Shown: in pieces, positions 34,727-43,957 of the stretch | Position numbering within the stretch: the stretch's first letter is position 1 | Layout of the letters: the number at the start of each line of letters is the position of its first letter | Assembly (NCBI RefSeq): GCF_018141185.1 | Contig: NZ_CP058560.1 | Location: forward strand, 1,364,001 to 1,428,000 | Length of the DNA: 64,000 nt | Source of the DNA: Methanobacterium alkalithermotolerans | GTDB taxonomy: Archaea > Methanobacteriota > Methanobacteria > Methanobacteriales > Methanobacteriaceae | Direction: 5' to 3' | Notes under the pieces: model-generated | The model's database searches: none | What the model saw: the letters and a program-made list of their open reading frames with translations, nothing else | What the model was told of the DNA's origin: nothing | Made by a program: the position numbers and the translations under genes

Positions 34727-36838
34727 TCATTTCATATCTCTTATTCTGTTTATTTTTTCTTTTAAAACCCGGTGGAGATGTTCTGCCCCTATAATTTCAT
34801 CATCCTCCAGATTCCAATGGGAAGGATACATAATAAATGGTTTGCTTTGGCCACCACCTAAGCCACCATGACTTCCCACCAGTTCTTCAAAGGCGGCCAC
34901 TTCATTTTTATCTGGATTATAAAAACTATTTACCAGGATATCAGGTACGTATTCAAATTTGTGGGTGCGTAAAAGGTGATGGCGAGCATTTTCTCCAAAA
35001 TCCCGTAAAGGATTATCTCCTTCAATCCTATCACATTTTAAGTAATATATTCCCTCTTTTCCTATGGCAAGAGGCCCCCATTCAAGGGAGTGGACCATTA
35101 TAAATCCTATTCCTTCATGTTGAACCAGTCCGGGAATCAAATCCGGGAATAATTTTTTTATTTCTTCATAAGATAACCTTTCAGTCCACTGTGTAAGATA
35201 AATCAGTCCTAAATTTCCAGAAGCCAGTACAATCACTTCTGATTCTTCGGCTGTATATTTTAATGGTTTTCGTGATATTTCATAATCCTGGATGTATTCT
35301 AATACCTTTCCCTTTCCTACCGGACTTTTTTTAATGTTATCCAGAGTATTATCCACCAGATCACGACTCTTTTTTACAGTATAATCTTTTTTATCTTTAA
35401 GATATGATTTACTAGAATCAATAGGACGGGTAAAAGCCTGACCAAAGTGGTCTTCATTGGAGGATAATTCACTGTAAATAATTAATTCTTCAGGAAGCAG
35501 CTCCCGGACCAGGTCTTCTAAAGTAATCCCATAACGTTGTTTGAAGGTGGCACCATTGGTTTGTCCATGATCAGACTGCACCACCAAATAATACGGCCTT
35601 TTAGTATATTTTAATGAATTCTGGAGCCTTTTAAATTGTTTATCAATACCACGAAGGGCATAAAAAGCATCTGGATCCTGTACTCCCGAGTGATGGGCAA
35701 TTTCATCGTATCCTAAATAAGTGGAATAAGCAATATCCATATCTGAAGCTAAAATATCTCCAATCAAAGTGCAGGTATTAACTTCACGCATAAAAACATT
35801 GGCCCCGGCCCGTACAAAGGGATAAACAAAACCTCTGTGTATTCGAGGTTTTATATTTTTAATCCAGTGTATTAACTGGGAAATAAAATCCATTAAAGCA
35901 TCAAAAAGGAATAGAAGTAATATCCTGGCAAAATTAGAAGGATTGGAGTAAAAATAGTACCAGGTATCATTGTAAAATTGGCGAATATTTATAAGCTTGC
36001 TGTAGGTGAATATGGCATTTTCTGCATCTCCTGAGAAAAGATTGGATCTGCTGGCCCCATTAAATGATAATAATCCTTTACCATCTGAAATACGCTTTTC
36101 AATAACCGGAGCATCATGTAACCCGGTGGAAACCATTATCTTATTATTATTGCCCTTTTCTACCCAGCGGAATGCCGGGAGGTTATGGTTGTTGCCATGC
36201 AGTATCCCCGCCTGACTGGCCCCGGTTTGACTGGATAAATCAGTTTCCCAGGAAGTTACTTTATGGCTTTTAGAATCTAACCAGCTCTTTAAAGTAGGCA
36301 TATGTCCATTTTCAATTGCTTTATTTAAAATATCTTCAGATAAACCATCTATTTCTAATAAAATTACTCCTGGATAATTCTTTGTTTTTTTATTTGCCTT
36401 TTTTATAGTTCTATGTAGAACTAATCGATAGTAGGAGGTTTCATCATCCAGGGTAACCACCGCTGAAAGCAAGGTGGTAATAAGAGACATACCCACTGGA
36501 GCTAAAATCAGGGCCCATCCTTCAATAATTATTCCTGGAACGAAAATACTGATTAACCATATCAGAAAACCATTTATTAAAAGAGATCCTATGCCCACGG
36601 TGTAAACAAGGAAGGGAAGAAAAATACGGGATAAAATTGGCCATAAAAGGGCATTTATCACACCTAAAATACCAACCACAATCAGGGCAGTTTCCCAGGA
36701 ATTAATGGTCAGCCCTACCGACATATCGGCTATGATTATAAAACCAATAACTTCCGCAATCCATATAACAATGGTACGAAAAATAAATTTAATAAAAGAA
36801 GGTTTTTCTGGAGATTCAGTTTCCACTTGTTTTGTCAT
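34727..36838 (-). CDS. Membrane-bound alkaline phosphatase superfamily phosphodiesterase with holin-like N-terminus
   Basis: A 703-residue fusion. Residues about 15-130 form four membrane helices resembling the DUF360/phage-holin IV domain (EVIGFIIIADMSVGLTINSW and following). From residue 155 an alkaline phosphatase/nucleotide pyrophosphatase-like domain follows: VILLEIDGLSEDIL (metal Asp), SSQTGASQAGILHGNN (nucleophile region), YLGYDEIAHHSGVQDPD and VVQSDHGQTNGATF (metal Asp/His). The catalytic part would face one side of the membrane, acting on phosphodiesters or phospholipid-like substrates. Overlaps the metallophosphoesterase gene by four bases (ATGA), so the pair is coupled. Confidence 0.85.
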   Translation of the reverse strand: MTKQVETESPEKPSFIKFIFRTIVIWIAEVIGFIIIADMSVGLTINSWETALIVVGILGVINALLWPILSRIFLPFLVYTVGIGSLLINGFLIWLISIFVPGIIIEGWALILAPVGMSLITTLLSAVVTLDDETSYYRLVLHRTIKKANKKTKNYPGVILLEIDGLSEDILNKAIENGHMPTLKSWLDSKSHKVTSWETDLSSQTGASQAGILHGNNHNLPAFRWVEKGNNNKIMVSTGLHDAPVIEKRISDGKGLLSFNGASRSNLFSGDAENAIFTYSKLINIRQFYNDTWYYFYSNPSNFARILLLFLFDALMDFISQLIHWIKNIKPRIHRGFVYPFVRAGANVFMREVNTCTLIGDILASDMDIAYSTYLGYDEIAHHSGVQDPDAFYALRGIDKQFKRLQNSLKYTKRPYYLVVQSDHGQTNGATFKQRYGITLEDLVRELLPEELIIYSELSSNEDHFGQAFTRPIDSSKSYLKDKKDYTVKKSRDLVDNTLDNIKKSPVGKGKVLEYIQDYEISRKPLKYTAEESEVIVLASGNLGLIYLTQWTERLSYEEIKKLFPDLIPGLVQHEGIGFIMVHSLEWGPLAIGKEGIYYLKCDRIEGDNPLRDFGENARHHLLRTHKFEYVPDILVNSFYNPDKNEVAAFEELVGSHGGLGGGQSKPFIMYPSHWNLEDDEIIGAEHLHRVLKEKINRIRDMK

Positions 36839-37689
36839 TCCATAGCACCCGGGCTTTTGAGGTTTATTATGCTAATTTCAGGCGGACAATTTATTCTAAA
36901 CCAGAAAATATTGGTCCCTACTCCCCTACTGGTGTACTGGGTCATTTCTCCCACCTTATATTCTCCCGAGGGATACTTCTTAAAATGAGGTCCCCGGATG
37001 ATGGTATCTTCCCATCCTGGAATTGTACACTGGCCTCCATGGGAGTGTCCAGAAAGCTGGAGAGAGAATCTACCGGTGGCTGAACTGATATCTGCGAAAT
37101 CAGGTTCATGCACCATCAATATAGCTGGGCCTGATTTTGGTACTTTACTCATAACTTCATCTAATCGATGTTGATTAAGCATAACACTATCCAAACCCGC
37201 CACATGTAAAGATGCATCTTCCCGCTTAAGGGTGTAAACCTGGTTGCTTACATCAATCACCCCACTGTTTTTCAGAATATTCCTGATTTTCCCCGCACCT
37301 AACCAGTGGTCGTGATTTCCTAAAACTGCCAGGGATACATCCAATGGTTCCAGGTTCTTTAAGCATAGGGTTAAATCTTCTTCATATCCTTCCAGCAAAT
37401 AAGAAACATAATCTCCGGTAAGAGCTACCAGATCCGGGTCTTGCTCATTGACCAGTTCAATTATTCCCTTTAGATGGTAAGGGGTTATCCACTGACCCAG
37501 ATGAATATCAGTTAATTGTACTATTGTGTAATTGTGGAAGAGGGGATCCAGGTTTTTCACCGGCACTTCTATTTCCGTAATTTCAAAATCATGGGGTCGA
37601 AATATTCCACTACCCACTTTTTCTCGATGACGGGTCATGAATCTTTGCAATTTCTGCCGGAGGACCATTCCCTTTGGTTTTTTACTCAT
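36835..37689 (-). CDS. Calcineurin-like metallophosphoesterase (YkuE/YaeI type)
   Basis: A 284-residue phosphoesterase with the full binuclear-metal motif set: IVQLTDIHLGQWI, LVALTGDYVSYLL, LAVLGNHDHWLGAG, VHEPDF and LQLSGHSHGGQCTIPGW. The basic N-terminus lacks the twin-arginine or membrane helix often seen in YkuE. Members hydrolyse UDP-linked lipids or phosphoesters near the membrane. Its stop overlaps the start of the membrane phosphodiesterase gene by four bases, so both act probably in the same lipid or cell-wall process. Confidence 0.9.
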   Translation of the reverse strand: MSKKPKGMVLRQKLQRFMTRHREKVGSGIFRPHDFEITEIEVPVKNLDPLFHNYTIVQLTDIHLGQWITPYHLKGIIELVNEQDPDLVALTGDYVSYLLEGYEEDLTLCLKNLEPLDVSLAVLGNHDHWLGAGKIRNILKNSGVIDVSNQVYTLKREDASLHVAGLDSVMLNQHRLDEVMSKVPKSGPAILMVHEPDFADISSATGRFSLQLSGHSHGGQCTIPGWEDTIIRGPHFKKYPSGEYKVGEMTQYTSRGVGTNIFWFRINCPPEISIINLKSPGAME

Positions 37690-37822
37690 AATACTTAATT
37701 TATTTAAGATTTTATAACAGAATTACTTAAACTTAATATGAGCCACCAGATATTTGTATTTTTTTATATGCTTTAAAAATCAACTAAAATTGAAACTAAC
37801 TAATCTCAGGATACCACAATTA

Positions 37823-38560
37823 TCACTGCTTTTTAAAGATAAGTTTAACCAATTTCCAGGGCTTAATTTCTAGTGAATTATCTTTAAAATGAGTTTTAAA
37901 CACCAGGGGGAATATTGAAACATTTTTTTGGGAAGCATCTTGCAGGGTACAGGAAAAATCAGGATCAGTCTTGAAATTAGGTGAAAAAACCAGAGCATCT
38001 TCTTTCAGAATTAAAAAAATTACTCCTGAGGCAAATCCCTGTTTTATGCCTTCTATTAATTCTTCTAAGTGCTTTTTGCCCCTTATGGTGGGGGCATCTG
38101 GAAAAAGAGCCTTATTATTTTCCACCAGGGTACAGCCCTTCACTTCCAGTAACATTTTCCGAGATATATTCGGGGAGATATCCTTATTATGTTTTAATGA
38201 TAATAAAAAGTCTAAACGGCTTTTTCCAAAACTATATTCTCTTTTCTCCACACCATAATTTTTTAAATCGCCTATAATTCGGGATTTTATGGCTTCTTCA
38301 GCCAGATCACTATGGAAACCAGAATTTATAAGAACCCAACCCCGGTCTTTAAAAACAGCCACCACATCATATTTTGTTTTTCTGTTGGGATTATGAGGAA
38401 CTTTTTTAACTAAAAGATCAATTCCAGGGATTAATAGTTCTTTTAATCGTCCGGGATCTTTTAGGTGGCCTAAATGTTCCTTATTATGGTAATGGAATTT
38501 CACGGTAAAACGATTAGGTCTTTCCACAAATTTTACCTGGATTAAATCATCTAATCGCAT
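37823..38560 (-). CDS. sfsA: Sugar fermentation stimulation protein homologue
   Basis: SfsA family protein of 245 residues. Characteristic segments are VKFVERPNRFTVKFHYHNKE, GHLKDPGRLKELLIPG, KTKYDVVAVFKDRGWVLINSG and KMLLEVKGCTLVENNKALFPDAPT with the PD-(D/E)xK-like acidic positions. The N-terminal half resembles an OB fold and the C-terminal half a nuclease fold; E. coli SfsA affects maltose metabolism and its true role is unsettled. GGAGGT lies five bases before ATG 38560, so the upstream ATG at 38587 is rejected. Single gene. Confidence 0.92.
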   Translation of the reverse strand: MRLDDLIQVKFVERPNRFTVKFHYHNKEHLGHLKDPGRLKELLIPGIDLLVKKVPHNPNRKTKYDVVAVFKDRGWVLINSGFHSDLAEEAIKSRIIGDLKNYGVEKREYSFGKSRLDFLLSLKHNKDISPNISRKMLLEVKGCTLVENNKALFPDAPTIRGKKHLEELIEGIKQGFASGVIFLILKEDALVFSPNFKTDPDFSCTLQDASQKNVSIFPLVFKTHFKDNSLEIKPWKLVKLIFKKQ

Positions 38561-38757
38561 CACATACCTCCACTTATTCCAATTCAATGAATACCTGAAA
38601 ATCCCGGCTAATCATAAAATTCCTTCTGGTAAAAAATAGGTTTATGATATTAATTGGTGTTTATAAGATATAACTGGCTAATAAGATTATAGAAAATTTG
38701 ATTCGTATGACTTACTCTGAGGAAATTCTAATTAATAACATTGCTTGAGGTGAAATA

Positions 38758-39843
38758 TTGCATCCTAGACCTAGTCCAATTGCTGCTTCTTTATATACTT
38801 TAAGAGACATGAATGCTGATGTTGTTATTCTTCATGGCCCCCATGGCTGCTGTTTTCGAACAGGGAGGCTTTTGGAAAACGATGGGGTTAGAATAGTTAC
38901 CACTGCCATGTCGGAAAACGATTTCATTTTCGGGGCAGGGGAAAAACTGGAAGAAACACTCCTTAAAGTGGATAAAATGTTTTCTCCGGCTCTGGTGGGG
39001 ATAGTGGGTACCTGTGCCAGTATGATAATCGGGGAAGATCTTAAAGAAGCTGTACAACGAGCAAATATAAAAGCAAAGGTTTTGACAGTGGAATCACATG
39101 GTGGTTTTGGTGAGGGGGATAATACTGAAGGAGCTATCATGGTACTGGAAGCGGCAGTAAAAGAGGGAATAATACCTCCTGAAGAGGCAGAACGCCAAAT
39201 AAAAATGCTAAAAATGGCCACTCAAGTTGAAAAAACCAGGGGAATGGCCCAGGGGGAATATATAAGTCCTTCATTTGGGGATGATAAGGAGGAAGTTGCC
39301 CGGGAATTATTAAATCAAATAGAATCAGGGAAAAAAGTGGCCCTGGTTCTCAATGCAAAAAAAGAAACCTCTTACCTCTTTGGAGATATATTAAAGCTAC
39401 CTTATTATCTGGCCAATCCAGAAAATCCACCTATTATTATAGCTAACCTGGATGAGGATACGGGACTGGACCGTATCAGATCACATGCCCGGAATATTGT
39501 AAATGAACTCAAAGAAGATGAAATTCACGTTGATTTTATTACTGGAGGCCTGGATGAGTATCCTGAAACCGGAAAATCAGCGGTGCAGCTATTAAAAGAG
39601 GAAAAAGTTGATCTGGCGGTGATTGCTGGTGTGCCCCATGCACTCCCTATTGAAGAACTGAATTTAAAAACAATAGCAGTAACTGACGGGCCTCGCCTGG
39701 TGGAACCTCTGAAAAAACTGGGCTATGATATGGTGGTGGCTGAACTGGATGCCCATGCTAAAACATTAGGAACAGATTCTATTGTCTCTTCTGATTTTGG
39801 AGAGACTATTAAAAAAGTTCTCAAGGAATATAAATTAAAATAA
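38758..39843 (+). CDS. cfbD: Ni-sirohydrochlorin a,c-diamide reductive cyclase, catalytic subunit
   Basis: CfbD is the nitrogenase NifD-like component that, with the NifH-like CfbC, reduces and cyclises Ni-sirohydrochlorin a,c-diamide to 15,17(3)-seco-F430, the key step to coenzyme F430 of methyl-coenzyme M reductase. The 361-residue sequence shows [17 protein letters not shown] and [16 protein letters not shown], the cluster-ligand cysteine regions of the family. It starts at TTG 38758 with GGTGAAATA before it and gives [13 protein letters not shown], the exact N-terminus expected. CfbC and the remaining cfb genes are not in the window. Confidence 0.94.
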   Translation: MHPRPSPIAASLYTLRDMNADVVILHGPHGCCFRTGRLLENDGVRIVTTAMSENDFIFGAGEKLEETLLKVDKMFSPALVGIVGTCASMIIGEDLKEAVQRANIKAKVLTVESHGGFGEGDNTEGAIMVLEAAVKEGIIPPEEAERQIKMLKMATQVEKTRGMAQGEYISPSFGDDKEEVARELLNQIESGKKVALVLNAKKETSYLFGDILKLPYYLANPENPPIIIANLDEDTGLDRIRSHARNIVNELKEDEIHVDFITGGLDEYPETGKSAVQLLKEEKVDLAVIAGVPHALPIEELNLKTIAVTDGPRLVEPLKKLGYDMVVAELDAHAKTLGTDSIVSSDFGETIKKVLKEYKLK

Positions 39844-39978
39844 CTTATCCATTCTACTTTAAAAAATTTCTTAATATCAAAATAAAAAAATAGCAAGGAT
39901 TAATTAATCTCAAAGTCTTTATATTAAATGTAAAAAAAGTATCTCGAAATCTTTTTTATTATAATATATGGTGATAAA

Positions 39979-40983
39979 ATGAGTAAAACAGCAGGGATGA
40001 TTCTTTGCGGTGGATTTGGTAAAAGATTACGTCCTTTAACAGAAACAGTACCTAAACCTCTGGTTGAAATCAAAAAAGGCTACACTATTCTGGATAAACA
40101 ATTATTTGACTTTAAAAATGCAGGAGTAGATCAGGTATTTCTCCTGACTGGATTTTTAAGTGATAAAATCCAAAAGAGATATGGCGATGAATATAAAGGG
40201 GTTAAAATTGAATATGTGGAAGAAAAAAAGCCTCTAGGTACTTTAAATGCAATTAAATTAGGAATGGATGTAATTGATGGTAATAAACAGTGCATTATTC
40301 GTAATGGGGATGTAGTTGCAGATTTAAACTTAAAAAAGATGATCTATCTGGGAGAACGTTCAGATTATCCTCTTTCAATTTTTATAACTAAAATGCAGTC
40401 ACCCTATGGTATTGTGGAAGTAAGCGGGGATCGGCTGGTTTCTTTTAAGGAAAAACCAATTCTGGATTATTACATAAATGGAGGGGTTTACTTCTCCCGG
40501 GGTTCCCTTGATTTTGGAGATTTTGATGTGGGGGATATTGAAAAAACATTATTCCCTATGATGGCCAAAGAAAATCACCTGGGCTACTATAAAGAAGATG
40601 GATTATTTTGGATGGCCATTGATACCTCTAAAGAACTGGAAGAAATCCAAAAAGAATACCAGAACAGGGAAGATAAGCCCTGGGGGTATGAAAAAGTTTT
40701 GATCAATACTGATAAATACCTTACCAAAGAATTATTCATTAAAGAAGGATATCAGACTTCATTCCACTACCATGAAAAAAAAGACGAGACCATGTATATC
40801 GTTAATGGGGCGGGATACATAGAGTTTGAAGACCGTAAAGAATACTTTGGTAAAAACGACACGATACGTATTGAACCTGAAAAACGCCATTCCATAGTGG
40901 CCATGGAAAATACCATATTACACGAGGTATCAACACCCCACCTGGATGACACTGTCCGTATTAACGATTTCTATACTCGATAG
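39979..40983 (+). CDS. Sugar-1-phosphate nucleotidyltransferase fused to a mannose-6-phosphate isomerase-type cupin
   Basis: A 334-residue fusion. The N-terminal 230 residues are a nucleotidyltransferase with [17 protein letters not shown], the pyrophosphorylase signature, [11 protein letters not shown] (metal Asp) and NGGVYFSRG. The C-terminal 105 residues are a cupin: [31 protein letters not shown] and [14 protein letters not shown], like the sugar isomerase half of GDP-mannose enzymes. The first domain resembles heptose- or mannose-phosphate guanylyltransferases more than glucose ones. It probably supplies an activated sugar for surface glycans or glycoproteins. GGTGATAA precedes the ATG. 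Confidence 0.83.
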   Translation: MSKTAGMILCGGFGKRLRPLTETVPKPLVEIKKGYTILDKQLFDFKNAGVDQVFLLTGFLSDKIQKRYGDEYKGVKIEYVEEKKPLGTLNAIKLGMDVIDGNKQCIIRNGDVVADLNLKKMIYLGERSDYPLSIFITKMQSPYGIVEVSGDRLVSFKEKPILDYYINGGVYFSRGSLDFGDFDVGDIEKTLFPMMAKENHLGYYKEDGLFWMAIDTSKELEEIQKEYQNREDKPWGYEKVLINTDKYLTKELFIKEGYQTSFHYHEKKDETMYIVNGAGYIEFEDRKEYFGKNDTIRIEPEKRHSIVAMENTILHEVSTPHLDDTVRINDFYTR

Positions 40984-41054
40984 CCTCCCCACGATACTTA
41001 TTAAATTTGATTTTAAATTTTTACCTTATTTAAAAGCTAATGAAGGATAATTGC

Positions 41055-41651
41055 ATGATAACCATAATCAATTATGGCAGTGGAAATCTGAAAAGTATAA
41101 AAAACGGATTTTCAAAAATAGGCGCTGATTCTCTCTTTACAGATAATGCGGATATGATTAAAGATGCAGAAGCACTGGTCCTACCGGGGGTGGGGGCCTT
41201 TGGTACAGCTATGGGAAATCTACTAAAATTTCAAGATCTTATATTGGATCACATAGACTCGGGAAAACCATTTTTAGGTGTCTGTCTGGGACTACATCTT
41301 CTTTTTTCCCACAGTGAGGAGAGTAACAACATCCCTGGCCTCAATGTCTTCCCCGGGGAAGTGACGCGTTTACCTTCCGGTAATAAAATACCTCATATGG
41401 GCTGGAACCAGCTTAAAATTATTAAAAATTGCTCGATTCTGGAGGGCATTGGTTCGGAATATGTTTATTTTGTACATTCTTACTATGTGGTCCCTGAAAA
41501 TAAGGATGTGGTGTCTGCGGTGGCAGAATATGGTATTGATGTACCTGCAGTATTATGCAGGGATAATATATATGCTACTCAATTTCATCCAGAAAAAAGT
41601 GGAAAAACTGGTCTGGATATTTTAAAGAATTTTGTAAAGCTGGTGGAATGA
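41055..41651 (+). CDS. hisH: Imidazole glycerol phosphate synthase, glutaminase subunit
   Basis: Class I glutamine amidotransferase that supplies ammonia to HisF in histidine synthesis. Visible are ITIINYGSGNLKSIKNGF at the start, LVLPGVGAFGTAM, the nucleophile Cys in LGVCLGLHLLF (usually CLGMQ), MGWNQLKI and the triad QFHPEKSG. ATG 41055 is preferred to 41040 because AAGGAT lies between them, and it gives the usual MITIINYG start (198 residues). Not linked to other his genes here. Confidence 0.94.
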   Translation: MITIINYGSGNLKSIKNGFSKIGADSLFTDNADMIKDAEALVLPGVGAFGTAMGNLLKFQDLILDHIDSGKPFLGVCLGLHLLFSHSEESNNIPGLNVFPGEVTRLPSGNKIPHMGWNQLKIIKNCSILEGIGSEYVYFVHSYYVVPENKDVVSAVAEYGIDVPAVLCRDNIYATQFHPEKSGKTGLDILKNFVKLVE

Positions 41652-41837
41652 CAAAAAACACTTATTTTAATGATATTTTATTTTTAAGGTAAGATTAATA
41701 AAGCCCATTACTTAATACAAAATATTTTTATAGTATTACTAATATAACTAGCACAGTTAATATTGAGGATTTTACAATAGCTTACCTAATCTATAATTAT
41801 CAGGAATCTATGGCAATTAACATAAAATGGTGGTTAT

Positions 41838-43202
41838 ATGGATATCGAGGGATTTGTAAGGCGTGAAATAAATATAAAGGATCAAAAAACTATTGAAAAA
41901 ATACTATCAGAGAGAATAATTGAACATAAAGACCTTAATCCTGAAAAAGCCTCTAAAATGGCACAAGCGGTCATAGAAGAAGTTAAAAATACTCTAAAAA
42001 TCCAGGGCCTGGAAGATGAATTTTTAAAAGAATTAATGGAAGTGCATGGGGCAGACATTTCCATGGGAAAGATGGGTGTAGGATCCCGGGGTGCAGGGGA
42101 CTTTTTTGTACACCGTAAGATTGCAGAAATAGTGGCCAGCTCCTCCACTTCCTCTTTTATAAATCCCACTGCCCAGGATGATGGGGGAGTGGTGAAAGTC
42201 CATGCACCTGAAGATAAAATGTTCATAACCACTGCGGTGGATGGAATACATTCCAGGCTTAGTGAATATCCTTTTTTAGGAGGTTTCCATGTGGCCCGGG
42301 CTGCGCTGCGTGATGTATGTGTTATGGGCTCTGATCCGGTGGCCATTATAAGCGACCTTCACCTGGCTGATGATGGGGATGTGGGAAAACTTTTTGATTT
42401 CACCGCAGGTGTAGCGGCCATATCTGAACTGGTAAAGGTGCCTATTGTTGCCGGAAGTACCCTCCGGGTAGGAGGAGACATGGTTTTAGGAGATCGCCTG
42501 GTAAGTGCAGTGGGGGCTATAGGCGTATCACCACATCCTCCCACCGCCAGAAAACGAGCTGAAGCAGGAGATATTATTCTGTTAACTGAAGGATCAGGCG
42601 GAGGCACCATTACTACCACCGCCATCTACCACGGCCTTTTTGATGTGGTGGAAGAAACCATGGATATAGACTTCATACTGGCCTCTGAAGCCATTATGCA
42701 GGAGGGACTTCTACCTCAGGTACATGCCATGACTGATGTAACCAATGGTGGATTGAGAGGGGATGCCCATGAAATTTCCACCACCACTGGTCTGGGCATG
42801 GAATTTTATCAGGAAAAAATAAGAAAAATGATAAATCCCCGGGTCCTGGAAATGCTTGAAAAACTGAATATAGACCCATTAGGGGTTTCAGTTGACTCTT
42901 TAATGATCATAGCTCCTGAGGAGGTGGCCTTGCAATCTAAAAAAGTCATTAGAAAAGCAGGTGTAAAGGTAGAAGAGATAGGCGTGGTAAATAACAGCGG
43001 ATCCCCTATTATGATTAAAGAAGATGGAAGCAAAGAAGAACTAAGGCCCCTTTTTAGAGAAGCAGCATATACCAAAATAAAAAAACTGGTGGGAGATACC
43101 ACTCCAGAAGACTTTGAGTTAATGAAGCAAAAAGTACAACAGGCCGCACAAAAATCTATAGCAAAAAAGGACAGGGTGGTCCAATCCATTAAGGGTAATT
43201 AA
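41838..43202 (+). CDS. AIR synthase-related protein (PurM/HypE superfamily)
   Basis: A 454-residue member of the ATP-binding PurM/SelD/ThiL/HypE superfamily. An N-terminal region of about 110 residues precedes the core: TAVDGIHSRLSEYPFLGG (ATP-phosphate region), VMGSDPVAIISDLHLAD, DIILLTEGSGGGTITTT and HAMTDVTNGGLRGDAHEIS. It lacks the C-terminal Cys of HypE (ends SIKGN) and the Sec/Cys loop of SelD. Such proteins activate amides or carboxylates with ATP. Methanogen relatives are called AIR synthase-related or marker proteins; the substrate is unknown. The next gene, pilin-like, follows after 16 bases. Confidence 0.82.
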   Translation: MDIEGFVRREINIKDQKTIEKILSERIIEHKDLNPEKASKMAQAVIEEVKNTLKIQGLEDEFLKELMEVHGADISMGKMGVGSRGAGDFFVHRKIAEIVASSSTSSFINPTAQDDGGVVKVHAPEDKMFITTAVDGIHSRLSEYPFLGGFHVARAALRDVCVMGSDPVAIISDLHLADDGDVGKLFDFTAGVAAISELVKVPIVAGSTLRVGGDMVLGDRLVSAVGAIGVSPHPPTARKRAEAGDIILLTEGSGGGTITTTAIYHGLFDVVEETMDIDFILASEAIMQEGLLPQVHAMTDVTNGGLRGDAHEISTTTGLGMEFYQEKIRKMINPRVLEMLEKLNIDPLGVSVDSLMIIAPEEVALQSKKVIRKAGVKVEEIGVVNNSGSPIMIKEDGSKEELRPLFREAAYTKIKKLVGDTTPEDFELMKQKVQQAAQKSIAKKDRVVQSIKGN

Positions 43203-43218
43203 AAATGCAGGGATTTTA

Positions 43219-43656
43219 ATGGATGAAAGAGGATTTATTGCTTCATTAGATGCAGTATTGGGATTACTGGTGATTTTAATTATCATAGGGACCCTCTCTT
43301 TTCATTCCAACCCTATTTCTAATCCGGCCTATACTGAAAACAAGATTATGGCCCAGGATATAATGGAAATTATGGCCATCCTGGAACCTTACCCTGGGGA
43401 GGGCTCCTTACTGGAAAAAATGGCAGGAATCCTGGATGAAGGAAACTGCAGCCAAACCTCTCAAAATCAGGCAGGATTACTGGCCACAATCTTTTTAGAT
43501 AAAACCTATCCGGATATTAACTATAACCTTACTGAAATTAATCATCTTAAAGGGAATACATTATGTGCAAATGCTCCCATGCAGGACGCAGCTAATATTA
43601 ACTCCGCCCAGAGGAATTGGAAAGGCTACACTTTCCAGTTATATGTGTGGTACTAA
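43219..43656 (+). CDS. Pilin-like or single-helix surface protein
   Basis: A 145-residue protein with a short charged N-terminus and one strongly hydrophobic helix: MDERGFIASLDAVLGLLVIL and the following IIIGTLSF. The ERGF-(S/A)xDAxL pattern before the helix resembles archaeal pseudopilin-like and class III signal peptides, though the QxSxE residues of the best-known type are missing. The rest is a soluble outside domain with two cysteines (GNCSQ and TLCAN) and polar Asn/Gln-rich segments. Its start is 16 bases after the AIR-synthase-like gene. Homologue assignment is uncertain; membrane anchoring is clear. Confidence 0.7.
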   Translation: MDERGFIASLDAVLGLLVILIIIGTLSFHSNPISNPAYTENKIMAQDIMEIMAILEPYPGEGSLLEKMAGILDEGNCSQTSQNQAGLLATIFLDKTYPDINYNLTEINHLKGNTLCANAPMQDAANINSAQRNWKGYTFQLYVWY

Positions 43657-43802
43657 TTTTTTAAAAATTTGCTTTAGGAATACTAGATTCTAATCCGGCA
43701 GGGTATGAAAATTTTAAATACTAAAAAATTCTAACCATATTAATCGGGGCTAAATAAGTCTCTGACTTTTTCCATGAAAATAGCATTTAAATTAATTTAA
43801 GG

Positions 43803-43874
43803 GCCCTGATAGTGTAGTGGATATCACGTAGGATTGCGGATCCTATTACCCGGGTTCAAGTCCCGGTCAGGGCA
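43803..43874 (+). tRNA. tRNA-Arg (anticodon GCG)
   Basis: A complete cloverleaf: acceptor GCCCTGA/TCAGGGC with discriminator A at 43874, a short D arm (GTG/CAC with loop AGTGGAT), anticodon stem TAGGA/TCCTA with loop TTGCGGA (anticodon GCG at 43836-43838, reading CGC and CGU), and T arm CCGGG-TTCAAGT-CCCGG. The 3' CCA is not encoded. No intron. A/T-rich promoter sequence precedes it and a T run (43894-43901) follows. Confidence 0.95.
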
Positions 43875-43957
43875 TCTTTAATACTTAAATCTTCTTTTTT
43901 TTATAGAATAAAAAATTTCAATTAATTATTTAGCAGGGTAATCACAAATCATATTAT

